From: Lineus longissimus
Taxonomy: Eukaryota; Nemertea; Pilidiophora; Heteronemertea; Lineidae
Assembly (NCBI RefSeq): GCF_910592395.1
Contig: NC_088325.1
Coordinates: 3,685,501-3,749,500 of the forward strand
Reading direction: 5' to 3'
Length of the DNA: 64,000 nt
Numbering within the stretch: the first letter of the stretch is position 1; each line of letters opens with the position of its first letter. Of the stretch, positions 1 through 7,899 are shown one piece after another. The notes beneath the pieces are model-generated. The model worked only from the letters and a program-made list of their open reading frames with translations, made no database searches and had not been told where the DNA came from. The position numbers were made by a program, and so were the translations under genes.

Positions 1-498
1 AAGAAAGCCCTAAAATCGGGGGGTGCGCGTTATACGAAGGTGCGTGTTATCTATGGCCTAGCCCTAGGAAGCCACCGAATGATCACAAGATTTTTTCCAT
101 CAACTCATTTCTTTTGACGGCTTTTTTGGCTCGCAACCAAGTCGGCGCATTTTATATTTTTGCACGAAAGAAAAATCGGGAATATCGATGCACTTTGCAT
201 AGTTCACCGATGCTAACTCGCCTGTTCTGTACGCAATACATATTAGTATCCTCATTATCATTTCAGTTACTTCTATAAATGTTTTTGAGGGTCCTTAGCG
301 GCAATATTCAGAGCGTAGATGCGAGATAAATCCAAATCGATAAATCAGCTGATCGTGTGCCGCCATGATTTAACATCAAAGCGAGGCTTGTAAAATGTAC
401 TGCGTGTTATACGTAGGTGCGCCTTATGTCTGGATTTTGTCTACGGACTCAATGGGTGCGCTTTATACCCCGGTGCGTTTTATACGCAGCAAAATACG
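1..498. mobile_element. Transposon fragment with GTGCG/TTATACG terminal motifs, right end at 498
   Basis: The motif GTGCGYGTTATACG and variants recur at 21-50, 400-426 and 454-489, and the block ends in CAAAATACGG directly before TA at 499. Position 499 onward is homologous to intron sequence beginning about 7 nt after the splice donor at 3848, so a transposon appears to have inserted at a TA dinucleotide within that intron. Its left end lies upstream of the window. No ORF of interest is visible inside. The superfamily is not certain; TA target use fits the Tc1/mariner/pogo group. Confidence 0.5.
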
Positions 499-690
499 GT
501 AGAGCATCAGAGAATGATGTCTTGACCTTAGCAGGTCTACACGGACTGAAACAATTTATAGATTTTTGTTATTAGGAGACAGCTAGGGGAATATAGGCAG
601 GACAGGGGCTAAATTGGCCATCTTCAGGGGACTAATATACACAAAAACGGGCCTGGTTCATGTCAAATTCAGCACTAATATTATTCCTTT
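499..690 (+). repeat. Left part of duplicated intron (copy A), includes interspersed repeat
   Basis: This segment aligns with 3852-4045 over almost its whole length, starting with GAGCATCAGAG and ending near ATTCAGCACT. It is the start of the intron that separates the two half-exons of a split Ig domain. Its later part (about 575-690) belongs to an interspersed repeat also found at 33,255-33,465. The matching first half-exon for this copy is not in the window. Confidence 0.7.
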
Positions 691-2345
691 GATGAAACGG
701 CCAGGGGCCATTGTGCTCACCGTAAGTATTTTTAGTAGACAGTTACAGAAAGTGCTACAGTATGTAGGCCTTTCATAATTTATACATGCATCTGTGACCA
801 GTTCAGAGCCGGCCCTGGCCAAGTGGTGAATCCGAGACTTGTGGTTCCAAGCTTGTAGAGTCTAGGTGAAAATGATAGTGAAGAAACGTGCCACTCCATG
901 ACAATGGTGAATATATTTTTAACTTTGACCTCAGTGACCCTGACAGGTAGGTCAAATAACAAACCAGGGTGATATGTGATGTAGACACATCCACCTGACC
1001 ATAACAATTTCATCACTCGTTACACTACAGCAATCGGCAAAAAACAATTTCCAACATGGCGGCTAATTAAATCTATGGCACCAAATAAATCAAAAAATGA
1101 AGAATATGTATGATAGAACTCAGAAAAGAAAAAAGGAAAAGATGAAAAATTAAAATATTTTTGGCTGTCCTTGACCGGGGTTTGAACTCACGACCTTTGG
1201 ATTGCCACAATACGAGGAAAAACCCACAAAACATGCAATTTCGGCCATATTTGAATTCCGATCTGGCTGAAACTTGGCATACAAATAGTGGCTTCTTAGA
1301 TGCATCATTACACAAAATTAAAACTCTTTACATTGAACAACGACAAAACGTACCAAGAACGGTAAAGTTTTCAACTTTGACCTCTGTGAACTTGAAAGGT
1401 GGGTCAAATCAAAAACCCGTAAGATATGTGATGTATCCTTGCTAGGAGTACCTACCATGAAACTTTTATCAAAAACAAATCAGTAATAAGCGAGAAATCA
1501 CACTTTTTGAGTTTTGAGTTTGGGCCCCCTGGTGGCCAAGTCAATAATCAGACCAAACCAAAATTCAGTGTAAAAGGTCAACTGACCTAGGGGGTCATTT
1601 GTTCAAAGTTTCAAGTTCATAACTGTTGCGGTTGAGAAATGTGCCATAGTTACACTCAAACGGCAAATTTACGCCATTTGACCTCTGCGACCTTAAAAAG
1701 TAGGTCAAATCCGAAAAATTGTGCAACATCTGAGGTAACCTTGCTAGGGGTCCCTGCCATAAAATTTCATCAAAAAAAATTTGCTAATAAGCAGGCTATT
1801 GCACTTCTTACTTTTTCTGTTTTGGCCCCCTGGTGGCAAAGTCAAGAATCAGTTCAGGCTGAAATTCAGCACCAGAGGTTATCTGATATAGGGGGTTATA
1901 TGTACCAAGTTTCAAGCTCATAGCTTTGGTGGTTGAGAAACGTGCCATAGTTACACTCAAACGGCCAATTCACGCCATTTGACCTCTGCGATCTTGAAAA
2001 GTAGATCAAATTAAAAACTCGTAAGATATATGATGTATCCTTGCTATGAGTACCTACCACAAAAGTTTTATCGAAAACAAGTCACTAATAAGCGAGATAT
2101 CACACTTTTCAGATATCCACATTTGGCCCCCTGGTGGCCAAGTAGAGAATCAGATCGGACAGAAATTTAGTGTCACGGGTCATCTGACCTAGGGGGTCAT
2201 GTGTACAAAGTTTTAAGTTCATAGGCCCAGCGGTTAAAAAACGTGCCACTGTTTTTGAACTAGGATACAACGGATGACGACGACGACGACGACGACGGAC
2301 GACGGACACTGCGGTATTGGACTCCCCTACGGTGAGCCAAAAAGC
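690..2345. repeat. 301-bp-unit repeat element, copy 1 (TGACCT-rich, ends in GAC microsatellite)
   Basis: The block opens with CCATTGTGCTCACC and closes with a (GAC)n tract (2275-2310) and GGTGAGCC. Internally a unit of about 301 bp recurs: the landmark AAACGTGCCA-like motif lies near 1338, 1637, 1938 and 2239, and an earlier one near 883 belongs to a longer, irregular unit. Each unit has the pattern TGACCT-3 nt-TGACCT-8 nt-AGGTCA (best seen near 926, 1378, 1679 and 1980) and a GGCCCCCTGGTGG segment. A second array of the same family is at 62,290-63,425. It interrupts the older repeat that flanks it (halves at about 575-690 and 2,345-2,425). Apparent ORFs inside are not supported as genes. Confidence 0.75.
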
Positions 2346-2676
2346 GTGAATCATTACGACGACTGTGAGATGTGAAAGACTCCTATGAGCGACTTTATGT
2401 AACTTTATCTTGCCTGCCTAGCTGCTGTATAATAAAATCATAACACAAATTTTTTTGATAGGGATACCCAACTGGGTAATGCTGTCTCTAATTAAGAATC
2501 AGGAAAAAAAGTCCTGTACATTTATAAGGAAACCACATTTTGGTAACAGTGCAGTATTTTTAAAAGTGGGGGTGTCCTTGATAGAATGGTGTTCGCTAAA
2601 GGAAGGTTCCACAGTAGTGTAAGTGATTGAGGTGAAATAGACACATCAGCCTAACAATCACCCACTTATTTTCCAG
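2346..2676 (+). repeat. Right part of duplicated intron (copy A)
   Basis: From about 2,430 to the splice acceptor at 2,676 this intron is roughly 85% identical by eye to 10,628-10,882, including a shared fossil half of the TA-flanked pogo-like element (about 2,570-2,622, with GTGTCCTTGATAGAATGG). The part before 2,430 (ACTTTATCTTGCCTGCC) is the right half of the interspersed repeat also seen at 33,420-33,465 and 24,500-24,545. Confidence 0.75.
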
Positions 2677-2875
2677 CAACCATTTCATAACAACGTGTCG
2701 GTCACAGAGTTGGGCTGCTCAGGGGCCAAGAAGGGCCAGAAACGGACTGAGAGCAGAGTGACAGTAATTAGCACAGTCATGGATAAGGAGAGAAAAGAAT
2801 ATAACATTTCCTGTACGGCAGAAAACGTTATTGGAGAGCCAAAGGTTTCTAAGGCAATAACTGTCAATAATAATG
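2677..2875 (+). CDS. Ig-superfamily receptor, exon a: second half of an Ig domain (copy A)
   Basis: First exon in the window of a single-pass Ig-superfamily receptor, a cell-surface recognition protein whose ligand I cannot name. The exon starts after TTATTTTCCAG and ends at the donor GTAAG. It is 199 nt long, phase 0 in and phase 1 out. It translates to 66 residues opening QPFHNN, with the F-strand signature EYNISCTAEN and the G-strand GEPKVSKAITV typical of I-set/C2-type Ig domains. The B-strand cysteine of this domain must come from a first half-exon upstream of the window. It is the paralogue of 10,883-11,081, with the same length and phases. Joining all seven exons gives one open frame of 390 codons, which is the main evidence for the gene model. 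The gene is 5' incomplete here. Confidence 0.85.
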
Positions 2876-3127
2876 GTAAGCATCTTACGATCTTTTTATG
2901 TTATCATCATACAGCATGGAGAGACATTGATTTCGACCCATTTCTTCAACCTACAGGCAGAAATATATTAAAAAACACCCCCAATTGCCAAATCTCTAAG
3001 ACTCTTAAAATGCTTCTTCATATCTGTAGACTTGCCAAAGCAAGTGTGGACTTGACAGTTAAAAATACACTTGTGTCTAATTGTTAAGTCCAGATCCAGA
3101 TAGTAAATCTTCGTTAATTCTTTTCAG

Positions 3128-3457
3128 CACTGACTGGTATTTATTCCCGAACTGATATCACAGTGCAGCCGGGACCAGTCAAAGTGATACAAGGACACAG
3201 CGTCAGTTTGTGGTGTAAACTGAAATATGACCCTGATAATGTATTGCCGGTATTCTGGCAGTCGCCGCCTAATTTCAAAACAAGAACAGTCGATTGCTAT
3301 TCTTTTCTAAAGGATAAATATGTCATGTCATGTTCAGACATTAACGACGATGTTGAGTATTACAATATGACAATAATGGATGTCCAATGGGCCGATAATG
3401 GGGAATATCGGTGTCTGTATACCAAACATATGGACATAGTGGATTTACAAGTTTTGG
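3128..3457 (+). CDS. Ig-superfamily receptor, exon b: V-set-like Ig domain
   Basis: A complete Ig domain in one 330-nt exon, phase 1 at both ends, after CTTTTCAG and before GTAAGTT. The B-strand cysteine is in SVSLWCKL, the core tryptophan in PVFWQS, and the F-strand signature is ADNGEYRCLYT (Asp-x-Gly-x-Tyr-x-Cys), which is characteristic of V-type Ig domains. Two further cysteines (TVDCYS and VMSCSD) between the core pair could form an extra intradomain disulfide. There is one N-glycosylation motif (YYNMTI). The domain sits between two split Ig domains, so the visible ectodomain order is Ig(half)-V-Ig, then membrane. I do not recognise a named orthologue. Confidence 0.88.
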
Positions 3458-3713
3458 GTAAGTTATATTCATTATATTATATTCATTATATACTGTTTTT
3501 CAGTTTTTTTTCTAATCGTACATTGATTATAGCAGAAATAAGTGTGCATTGGTTTTTCATTATGTAACTTTTTTATTTTGAGCTCTTTTTCGAAATTCTC
3601 TCTAAAATTACAGATCAAAAATTTCTGAAATATGATTTCGCCCGGAGTGTTCATGTTAACCAATGTGCTTCCACTACGTCTTCGTCTGCTGATTATCTCA
3701 TGTCTGTTTTCAG

Positions 3714-3847
3714 TTCCGGTTACAGATGTGACACTAGAAAAATTCGTCCACAACTCCGCTGCTGAGCCCCAGCGCTGGGATCAGTACTTTACCTGCACCA
3801 CAAACTGTGCATCACCAGCACCAAAGATTTCATGGTTTGTAAAGGAC
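3714..3847 (+). CDS. Ig-superfamily receptor, exon c: first half of membrane-proximal Ig domain
   Basis: A 134-nt exon, phase 1 in and phase 0 out, after CTGTTTTCAG and before GTAAGT. It encodes VPVTDVTLEKFVHNS..., with the B-strand cysteine in YFTCTTNC, the Pro-rich turn SPAPK and the core tryptophan in ISWFVKD. The phase-0 break after the C strand is completed by exon d (10,883-11,081), which supplies the F-strand cysteine. The intron between them is about 7.0 kb because a whole DIRS retrotransposon sits in it. The intron start (3848-4056) is duplicated at 499-690. Confidence 0.87.
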
Positions 3848-4056
3848 GTAAGTAGAGCATCAGAGGACGATGTCTTGACCTTAGCCGGTCTACACCGATT
3901 GAAACGATTTATTGATATTTGTTGTTGAGGAGACATCTAGGGGAATATAGGCAGGAGAGGGGCTAAATTGGCCATCTTCAGGGGACTAATATACACAGTA
4001 AGGGCCCTGGGTCATGTCAGATTCAGCACTCACAATAAAGCCACTGTGCAGTACTT
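3848..4056 (+). repeat. Left part of duplicated intron (copy B)
   Basis: Intron sequence homologous to 499-690. From about 3,940 it includes the interspersed repeat beginning ATATAGGCAGGAGAGGGGC, which also occurs at 33,255-33,465. It is broken at about 4,056 by the left end of the DIRS element. Confidence 0.7.
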
Positions 4057-4095
4057 AAATGCCCATTTACTTACAAGAAATGGCCATTTTGTTAG

Positions 4096-4272
4096 TTCAT
4101 ACTTACCTATGGAACACTTTTGCATGTTACTCCATTTGGGCTCAAACACAAGAGTATCCCTTTAATTTTCTAAAGGGAGAACTGAGTTAACAGCTCGGCC
4201 GCCAGGCGGCGCCCTGACCGATCCCGCGAGATCGCGCCGATCTCATGCCGCCATATTTAGTCTTTACTCTTG
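4096..4272 (+). repeat. DIRS left inverted terminal repeat
   Basis: Matches the reverse complement of 10,424-10,603 almost perfectly from CTTACCTATGGAACAC to AGTCTTTACTCTTG. I see two substitutions in the inner part (CGCGCCG versus CGTGCCG, and ATTTAG versus ATTCAG) plus a few at the outer edge. Confidence 0.9.
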
Positions 4273-4320
4273 AGCGTTAATAAAGAGTATGTCCCGTTTG
4301 TGGGGACGGCGGGAGGGCTG

Positions 4321-4417
4321 TGTTCCATAGGTAAGTATGAACTAACAAAATGGCCATTTCTTGTAAGGAAATGGGCATTTTGTGTCATTCAAACTTACCT
4401 ATGGAACACTTTTGCAT
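4321..4417 (+). repeat. DIRS internal complementary region (ICR)
   Basis: 4321-4367 is the exact reverse complement of the left outer end (4071-4117), and about 4375-4417 is the reverse complement of the right outer end (10,572-10,613). The two are fused in the order expected for a circular replication intermediate. One substitution (TAAGG versus TAAGT) separates the ICR from the left edge. This arrangement is diagnostic of DIRS replication. Confidence 0.9.
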
Positions 4418-4846
4418 CGAATCCCAGCAACCTATTGGAGGTGGGAAACGAGGACTTACCTAAGGCTGAGCTGTTGTTCCATCCAGGAGGCACCACCGGC
4501 ATATTAGCTAAGGAGGACCGCCAGGGGAAAGAAATGGGGAGAACCGGAGGACCGGTATTTTGATCTCGGTATTACAATCATATTATAGAGAGTAATAGAC
4601 CCATTCTCCGGAAAGCGCTAGAATTGCGTAATAAAACCATCTTCTTTCCGGCAACAGAGCTTAGAGCAAGTAAGGCATGTTGAAGGGTGTAGAATGAGTT
4701 ATTGCTAAACAACAATAAGAAATTGCGTCCTTTCTAGTCTACTAGGGGTTGCCTGGATTGTTGAAGATAGGGCATATCAAAAATGGCGCAAGATGCGCGT
4801 TTGACTCTTCAATCGGGCTTCCCCCCCTTTTTTGATCTAGCCAGGA
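4418..4846. other. DIRS non-coding region downstream of the recombinase ORF
   Basis: Between the ICR and the stop codon of the recombinase ORF (element read on the minus strand). It has no ORF of note and probably serves as the 3' untranslated region of the element's transcript. Confidence 0.6.
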
Positions 4847-6931
4847 TCAAACAACATGCCCCGCAGACACAATCGGGCCGATTGTGTGCATGCCATCTAC
4901 GAGGGAAAAAACGTCTCGTAGGTAGAAACGAGAGAATGTGGAGTGATTACTCCAACATGCAGCGGAAACGACTTCTTGAAGAGCAACTCCTCGGTAGTTA
5001 GCCCAGGAGGTGGCTAGTGCTCTAACTTCGTGCGCTGAGATGTTAGCTAGCGCACGAAGATCAGAGGAAGTCTTCAAGGTGTTGTAGGAAAGACGAATAG
5101 TCTCCACAATCCACCTTGAAATAGTGGCGGCCGCTATCTCTCGTTTATTTCCCTCCTTATAGGACAAAAACAAACGCTCTCTCCCCTGGCGGATACCGGG
5201 AGGTTTTGTCCTATTTATGTAGAACTTTAGGGCCCTGACGGGACATAAAGTTCTGTCAGGAAGATCATAAGAGATCGTTCCTGACAGAGAGGGAATAGTA
5301 ACCGGGGGCCGAGAGGCGGCCGGTCCCTGGTTCTTCGCCAGAAATCCTGGTATGAAAGCCAGGATAACCTCCCCTCCCTCTCTAAAAGCCAGCTTCTTAA
5401 AAGAAAGTGCATGGAGCTCTGATCTCCGTTGGGCGGTAGCCAAGGCTACTAGAAAGACCGTTTTGAGTGTCAGATATTTCATGGATGAAATAGACATGGG
5501 TTCAAAAGGATGCCTCATGAGCACCTTAAGGACAACAGAAAGGTCCCATTTAGGGGTGTTGTGAACCGGTCTAGGACGCTCTAATAACATTCCTCTGAAA
5601 AGAGGGGTTATTTGGTCCTCCCAACGAAGATCCCAAGTGCTTAAAACACGGAGGGTAGAAGCGATGGCGGACTTGTACCCTTTTATAGCCATGACAGATA
5701 GTTGTCTTTCCGTGAATAATTCAATAAGGAAATCAACTAATCTGTATATAGAGGGAGAGATCGGATTAACTCCGTTCTCCCTGCACCAGGAAGTGAAGGT
5801 AGACCACTTTCCTTGATACACATCAAGGGTAGACCCCCTTTGAGGTGCGGACATGCGCTTGACAGCGATGTCCGAAAAGCCTCTCTGGTGGAGATGCAAC
5901 TGGATAAGTTCCAGGCGTGAAACTTGAAAAATCCAGGGTTCTGGTGGTAGCATCTCCCCAGGGGGTGCCACAGGAGGTGCTTCCAAGTAGGAAGACTCCT
6001 GGGGTGGTCTATCAGGAGCTCCAGCAAGGCTGGGAACCAGGCCTGATTTGGCCAGCAAGGTGCGATGAGAGTTATTCTCACCGGGTGGCTGGTCAAGATC
6101 TTGTTCAGGACTGGTTGGATGAGAGGGAGGGGTGGAAACGCATATGCGTTCAGCCCGACCCAAGAGGCTGTAAGGCTGACGACTTCCAGGGCCTCTTCGT
6201 CCGGAAGTGGAGAGTAATAGATGGGAAGGCGATTGTTCAGCCTGGTGGTGAACAGATCTACCTTCGGAGATTGCCAAAGGCGACAAAGGTCGTCTACAAT
6301 CTCCTGATGGAGTGTCCACTCTGTCTGAAGTAGCTTGTTCTGACGGGACAGGGCGTCGGCAAGGATGTTGCGATTGCCCGGTATGTGTCTGGCACATATC
6401 GATACTCCAAGGTCGGCACAAAGATGGTAAAGCTCCCAAGTTAGCTGGCAAAGAATGCCGGACTTTGTGCCTCCCTGTCTCCTGACATATGCTACTACTG
6501 TAGAATTGTCGGAGAACAGGGTTACTCTCCGATTCTTCAGGCGAAGGGAAAGAGCCCTCACGGCAAGAAGGACAGCCTTCATTTCCAATATATTTATTGG
6601 AAGAATGGTCTCCTCCCTTGTCCATAGACCCCTTATGGACATGTCCCCGTTGTTCAGATGTGCTCCCCACCCTAGTAGGGAAGCATCTGTGAACAGGGAC
6701 ACTTCTGGGGGCGGTGGAGCAAGATCTACACCGCTTTGGAGACGAGTCTCCGACTCCCAGAAGTTCCAGACGTTCTTGAGTAGGTATTGAGGTATCAATA
6801 CCAACTTGTCTAATGGGTCCCTGTGGGGTTTCCATAGAGACATTAGAAACATCTGGATGGGACGCATATATAGACGGCCAAGGGGGATTTGGTCTGCTGC
6901 CGAATTCAGAAGTCCCAAAAGGCTCAAGCAT
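4847..6931 (-). CDS. DIRS tyrosine recombinase ORF
   Basis: Open frame of 694 codons from an ATG. The C-terminal ~350 residues are a tyrosine recombinase: catalytic Arg in QRRSELHALS (about residue 503), His-x-x-Arg in SAHEVRALATSW (His 634, Arg 637) and the nucleophile in SRFYLRDV (Tyr about 670). In DIRS elements this enzyme integrates the circular cDNA. An N-terminal SAM-like core-binding region is plausible at about 350-450 (YQGKWSTFTSWC). Residues 1 to about 330 overlap the RT ORF in another frame, are Ser/Pro/Arg-rich and look like a shadow of it, so the functional protein may start near 5,950 by frameshift, reinitiation or splicing. The ORF overlaps the end of the RT ORF (stop at 5,737), as usual in DIRS elements. 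I see no inactivating change. Confidence 0.9.
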   Translation of the reverse strand: MLEPFGTSEFGSRPNPPWPSIYASHPDVSNVSMETPQGPIRQVGIDTSIPTQERLELLGVGDSSPKRCRSCSTAPRSVPVHRCFPTRVGSTSEQRGHVHKGSMDKGGDHSSNKYIGNEGCPSCREGSFPSPEESESNPVLRQFYSSSICQETGRHKVRHSLPANLGALPSLCRPWSIDMCQTHTGQSQHPCRRPVPSEQATSDRVDTPSGDCRRPLSPLAISEGRSVHHQAEQSPSHLLLSTSGRRGPGSRQPYSLLGRAERICVSTPPSHPTSPEQDLDQPPGENNSHRTLLAKSGLVPSLAGAPDRPPQESSYLEAPPVAPPGEMLPPEPWIFQVSRLELIQLHLHQRGFSDIAVKRMSAPQRGSTLDVYQGKWSTFTSWCRENGVNPISPSIYRLVDFLIELFTERQLSVMAIKGYKSAIASTLRVLSTWDLRWEDQITPLFRGMLLERPRPVHNTPKWDLSVVLKVLMRHPFEPMSISSMKYLTLKTVFLVALATAQRRSELHALSFKKLAFREGGEVILAFIPGFLAKNQGPAASRPPVTIPSLSGTISYDLPDRTLCPVRALKFYINRTKPPGIRQGRERLFLSYKEGNKREIAAATISRWIVETIRLSYNTLKTSSDLRALANISAHEVRALATSWANYRGVALQEVVSAACWSNHSTFSRFYLRDVFSLVDGMHTIGPIVSAGHVV

Positions 6932-7899
6932 CGCCTTGCGGGAGCTTGAGTCCTTCCTCTGAATTCTGCGACGAGATGAAGAATTTTCTTTATCCTGTCT
7001 AGGGGGGGCAGCATTTTCCCTATGGCCGTAAGGAACTGAACTCCAACGTAAACGAAGTCTTGGGATGGTATGAATTCTGACTTAGTTTCGTTGATAATCC
7101 AACCTGCGGAAACTACTTTTTGCTTTAGAACCTGAAGTTGTTGCAGTAGTAGTTCCCGTGATTTGCAACGGAGTAGCCAATCGTCTAGGTAGTGATGGAG
7201 CTTGAACCCCATCACGTGAAAGGGAGCGACGAAGGCTGTGACTATCATCGTAAAAATTAGGGGTGCCGATGCCAGACCGAACGGCAGGGCCCTGAATTGA
7301 TACGTCTTTCCTTCGTAATGGAATCGAAGGAAGTGTTGATAGTCTGGATGGATCGGTACATGTAAGTACGCATCCGTTAAATCCATCGATACCGCCCAAT
7401 CGTCGGGCTGTATCATCGTTGCTATAGACCTGGTGGTTTCCATCTTGAAATGAGGAACATTCAAGAAGGTGTTTAACCTGGAAAGGTCTATGATCAGCCT
7501 CCATGTCCCTGCTTTCTTGGGAACCAAGAAAACGTGGCTGTAAAAGCCGGGGGAGCATGGATCTTGAAGGACCTGGATAGCTTGCTTCTCCAGTAATGTC
7601 ACGACCTCTGCTTGGAGGGCAGAGGCCTTGACTGGGTCCTTCGGTGGCTGAACTGGGGTTGGATATATGGTAGTCGGGGGGGTACGGTTGAAATCTAGTT
7701 TCACTCCGTACCTCAACATGTTTGGGACTGGGGACCCCTTTGGGCACCAATCGTCCCAAATGTCTGCAAATTTTTGCAGACGGCCCCCGACTACCGGAGT
7801 CGGCTCCTTTTTGCGTCCGGGAGGAGAAAGGAGGGGGGAGTCACCTCTTCCGGCCAACACCCCTTGGGCGAAAGGAGTGCTTAGTCGGACCGGATCCAC
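5737..7899 (-). CDS. DIRS reverse transcriptase / RNase H / methyltransferase-like polyprotein
   Basis: 720-codon frame, counted from a GTG because no ATG marks its start, so translation probably depends on the overlapping gag ORF (frameshift or splicing). The reverse transcriptase spans about residues 100-290, with motif SMDLTDAY (Asp 173), the fingers motif RLIIDLSRLN, LPFGLASAP and the active-site box YLDD at 237-240. RNase H follows with Asp 405 (LFTDAS), Glu 439 (LEMKA), Asp 464 (LFSDNS) and Asp 515 (ILADALSR). Residues about 545-640 (VDLFTTRLNNRLP, AYAFPPLPLI, LIAPCWPNQ) match the DAM-methyltransferase-like region known in DIRS elements. All catalytic residues are present. Confidence 0.92.
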   Translation of the reverse strand: MDPVRLSTPFAQGVLAGRGDSPLLSPPGRKKEPTPVVGGRLQKFADIWDDWCPKGSPVPNMLRYGVKLDFNRTPPTTIYPTPVQPPKDPVKASALQAEVVTLLEKQAIQVLQDPCSPGFYSHVFLVPKKAGTWRLIIDLSRLNTFLNVPHFKMETTRSIATMIQPDDWAVSMDLTDAYLHVPIHPDYQHFLRFHYEGKTYQFRALPFGLASAPLIFTMIVTAFVAPFHVMGFKLHHYLDDWLLRCKSRELLLQQLQVLKQKVVSAGWIINETKSEFIPSQDFVYVGVQFLTAIGKMLPPLDRIKKILHLVAEFRGRTQAPARRCLSLLGLLNSAADQIPLGRLYMRPIQMFLMSLWKPHRDPLDKLVLIPQYLLKNVWNFWESETRLQSGVDLAPPPPEVSLFTDASLLGWGAHLNNGDMSIRGLWTREETILPINILEMKAVLLAVRALSLRLKNRRVTLFSDNSTVVAYVRRQGGTKSGILCQLTWELYHLCADLGVSICARHIPGNRNILADALSRQNKLLQTEWTLHQEIVDDLCRLWQSPKVDLFTTRLNNRLPIYYSPLPDEEALEVVSLTASWVGLNAYAFPPLPLIQPVLNKILTSHPVRITLIAPCWPNQAWFPALLELLIDHPRSLPTWKHLLWHPLGRCYHQNPGFFKFHAWNLSSCISTREAFRTSLSSACPHLKGGLPLMCIKESGLPSLPGAGRTELIRSLPLYTD

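Noticed and set aside
1155-1225. Possible minus-strand tRNA/SINE head (GAGTTCAAACCCC)
   Set aside because: Only a B-box-like phrase is present, with no convincing A box at the right distance and no SINE body.
7082-7759. 225-codon minus-strand ORF inside the DIRS RT region
   Set aside because: Alternative frame of the RT ORF, with low-complexity composition and no motif.
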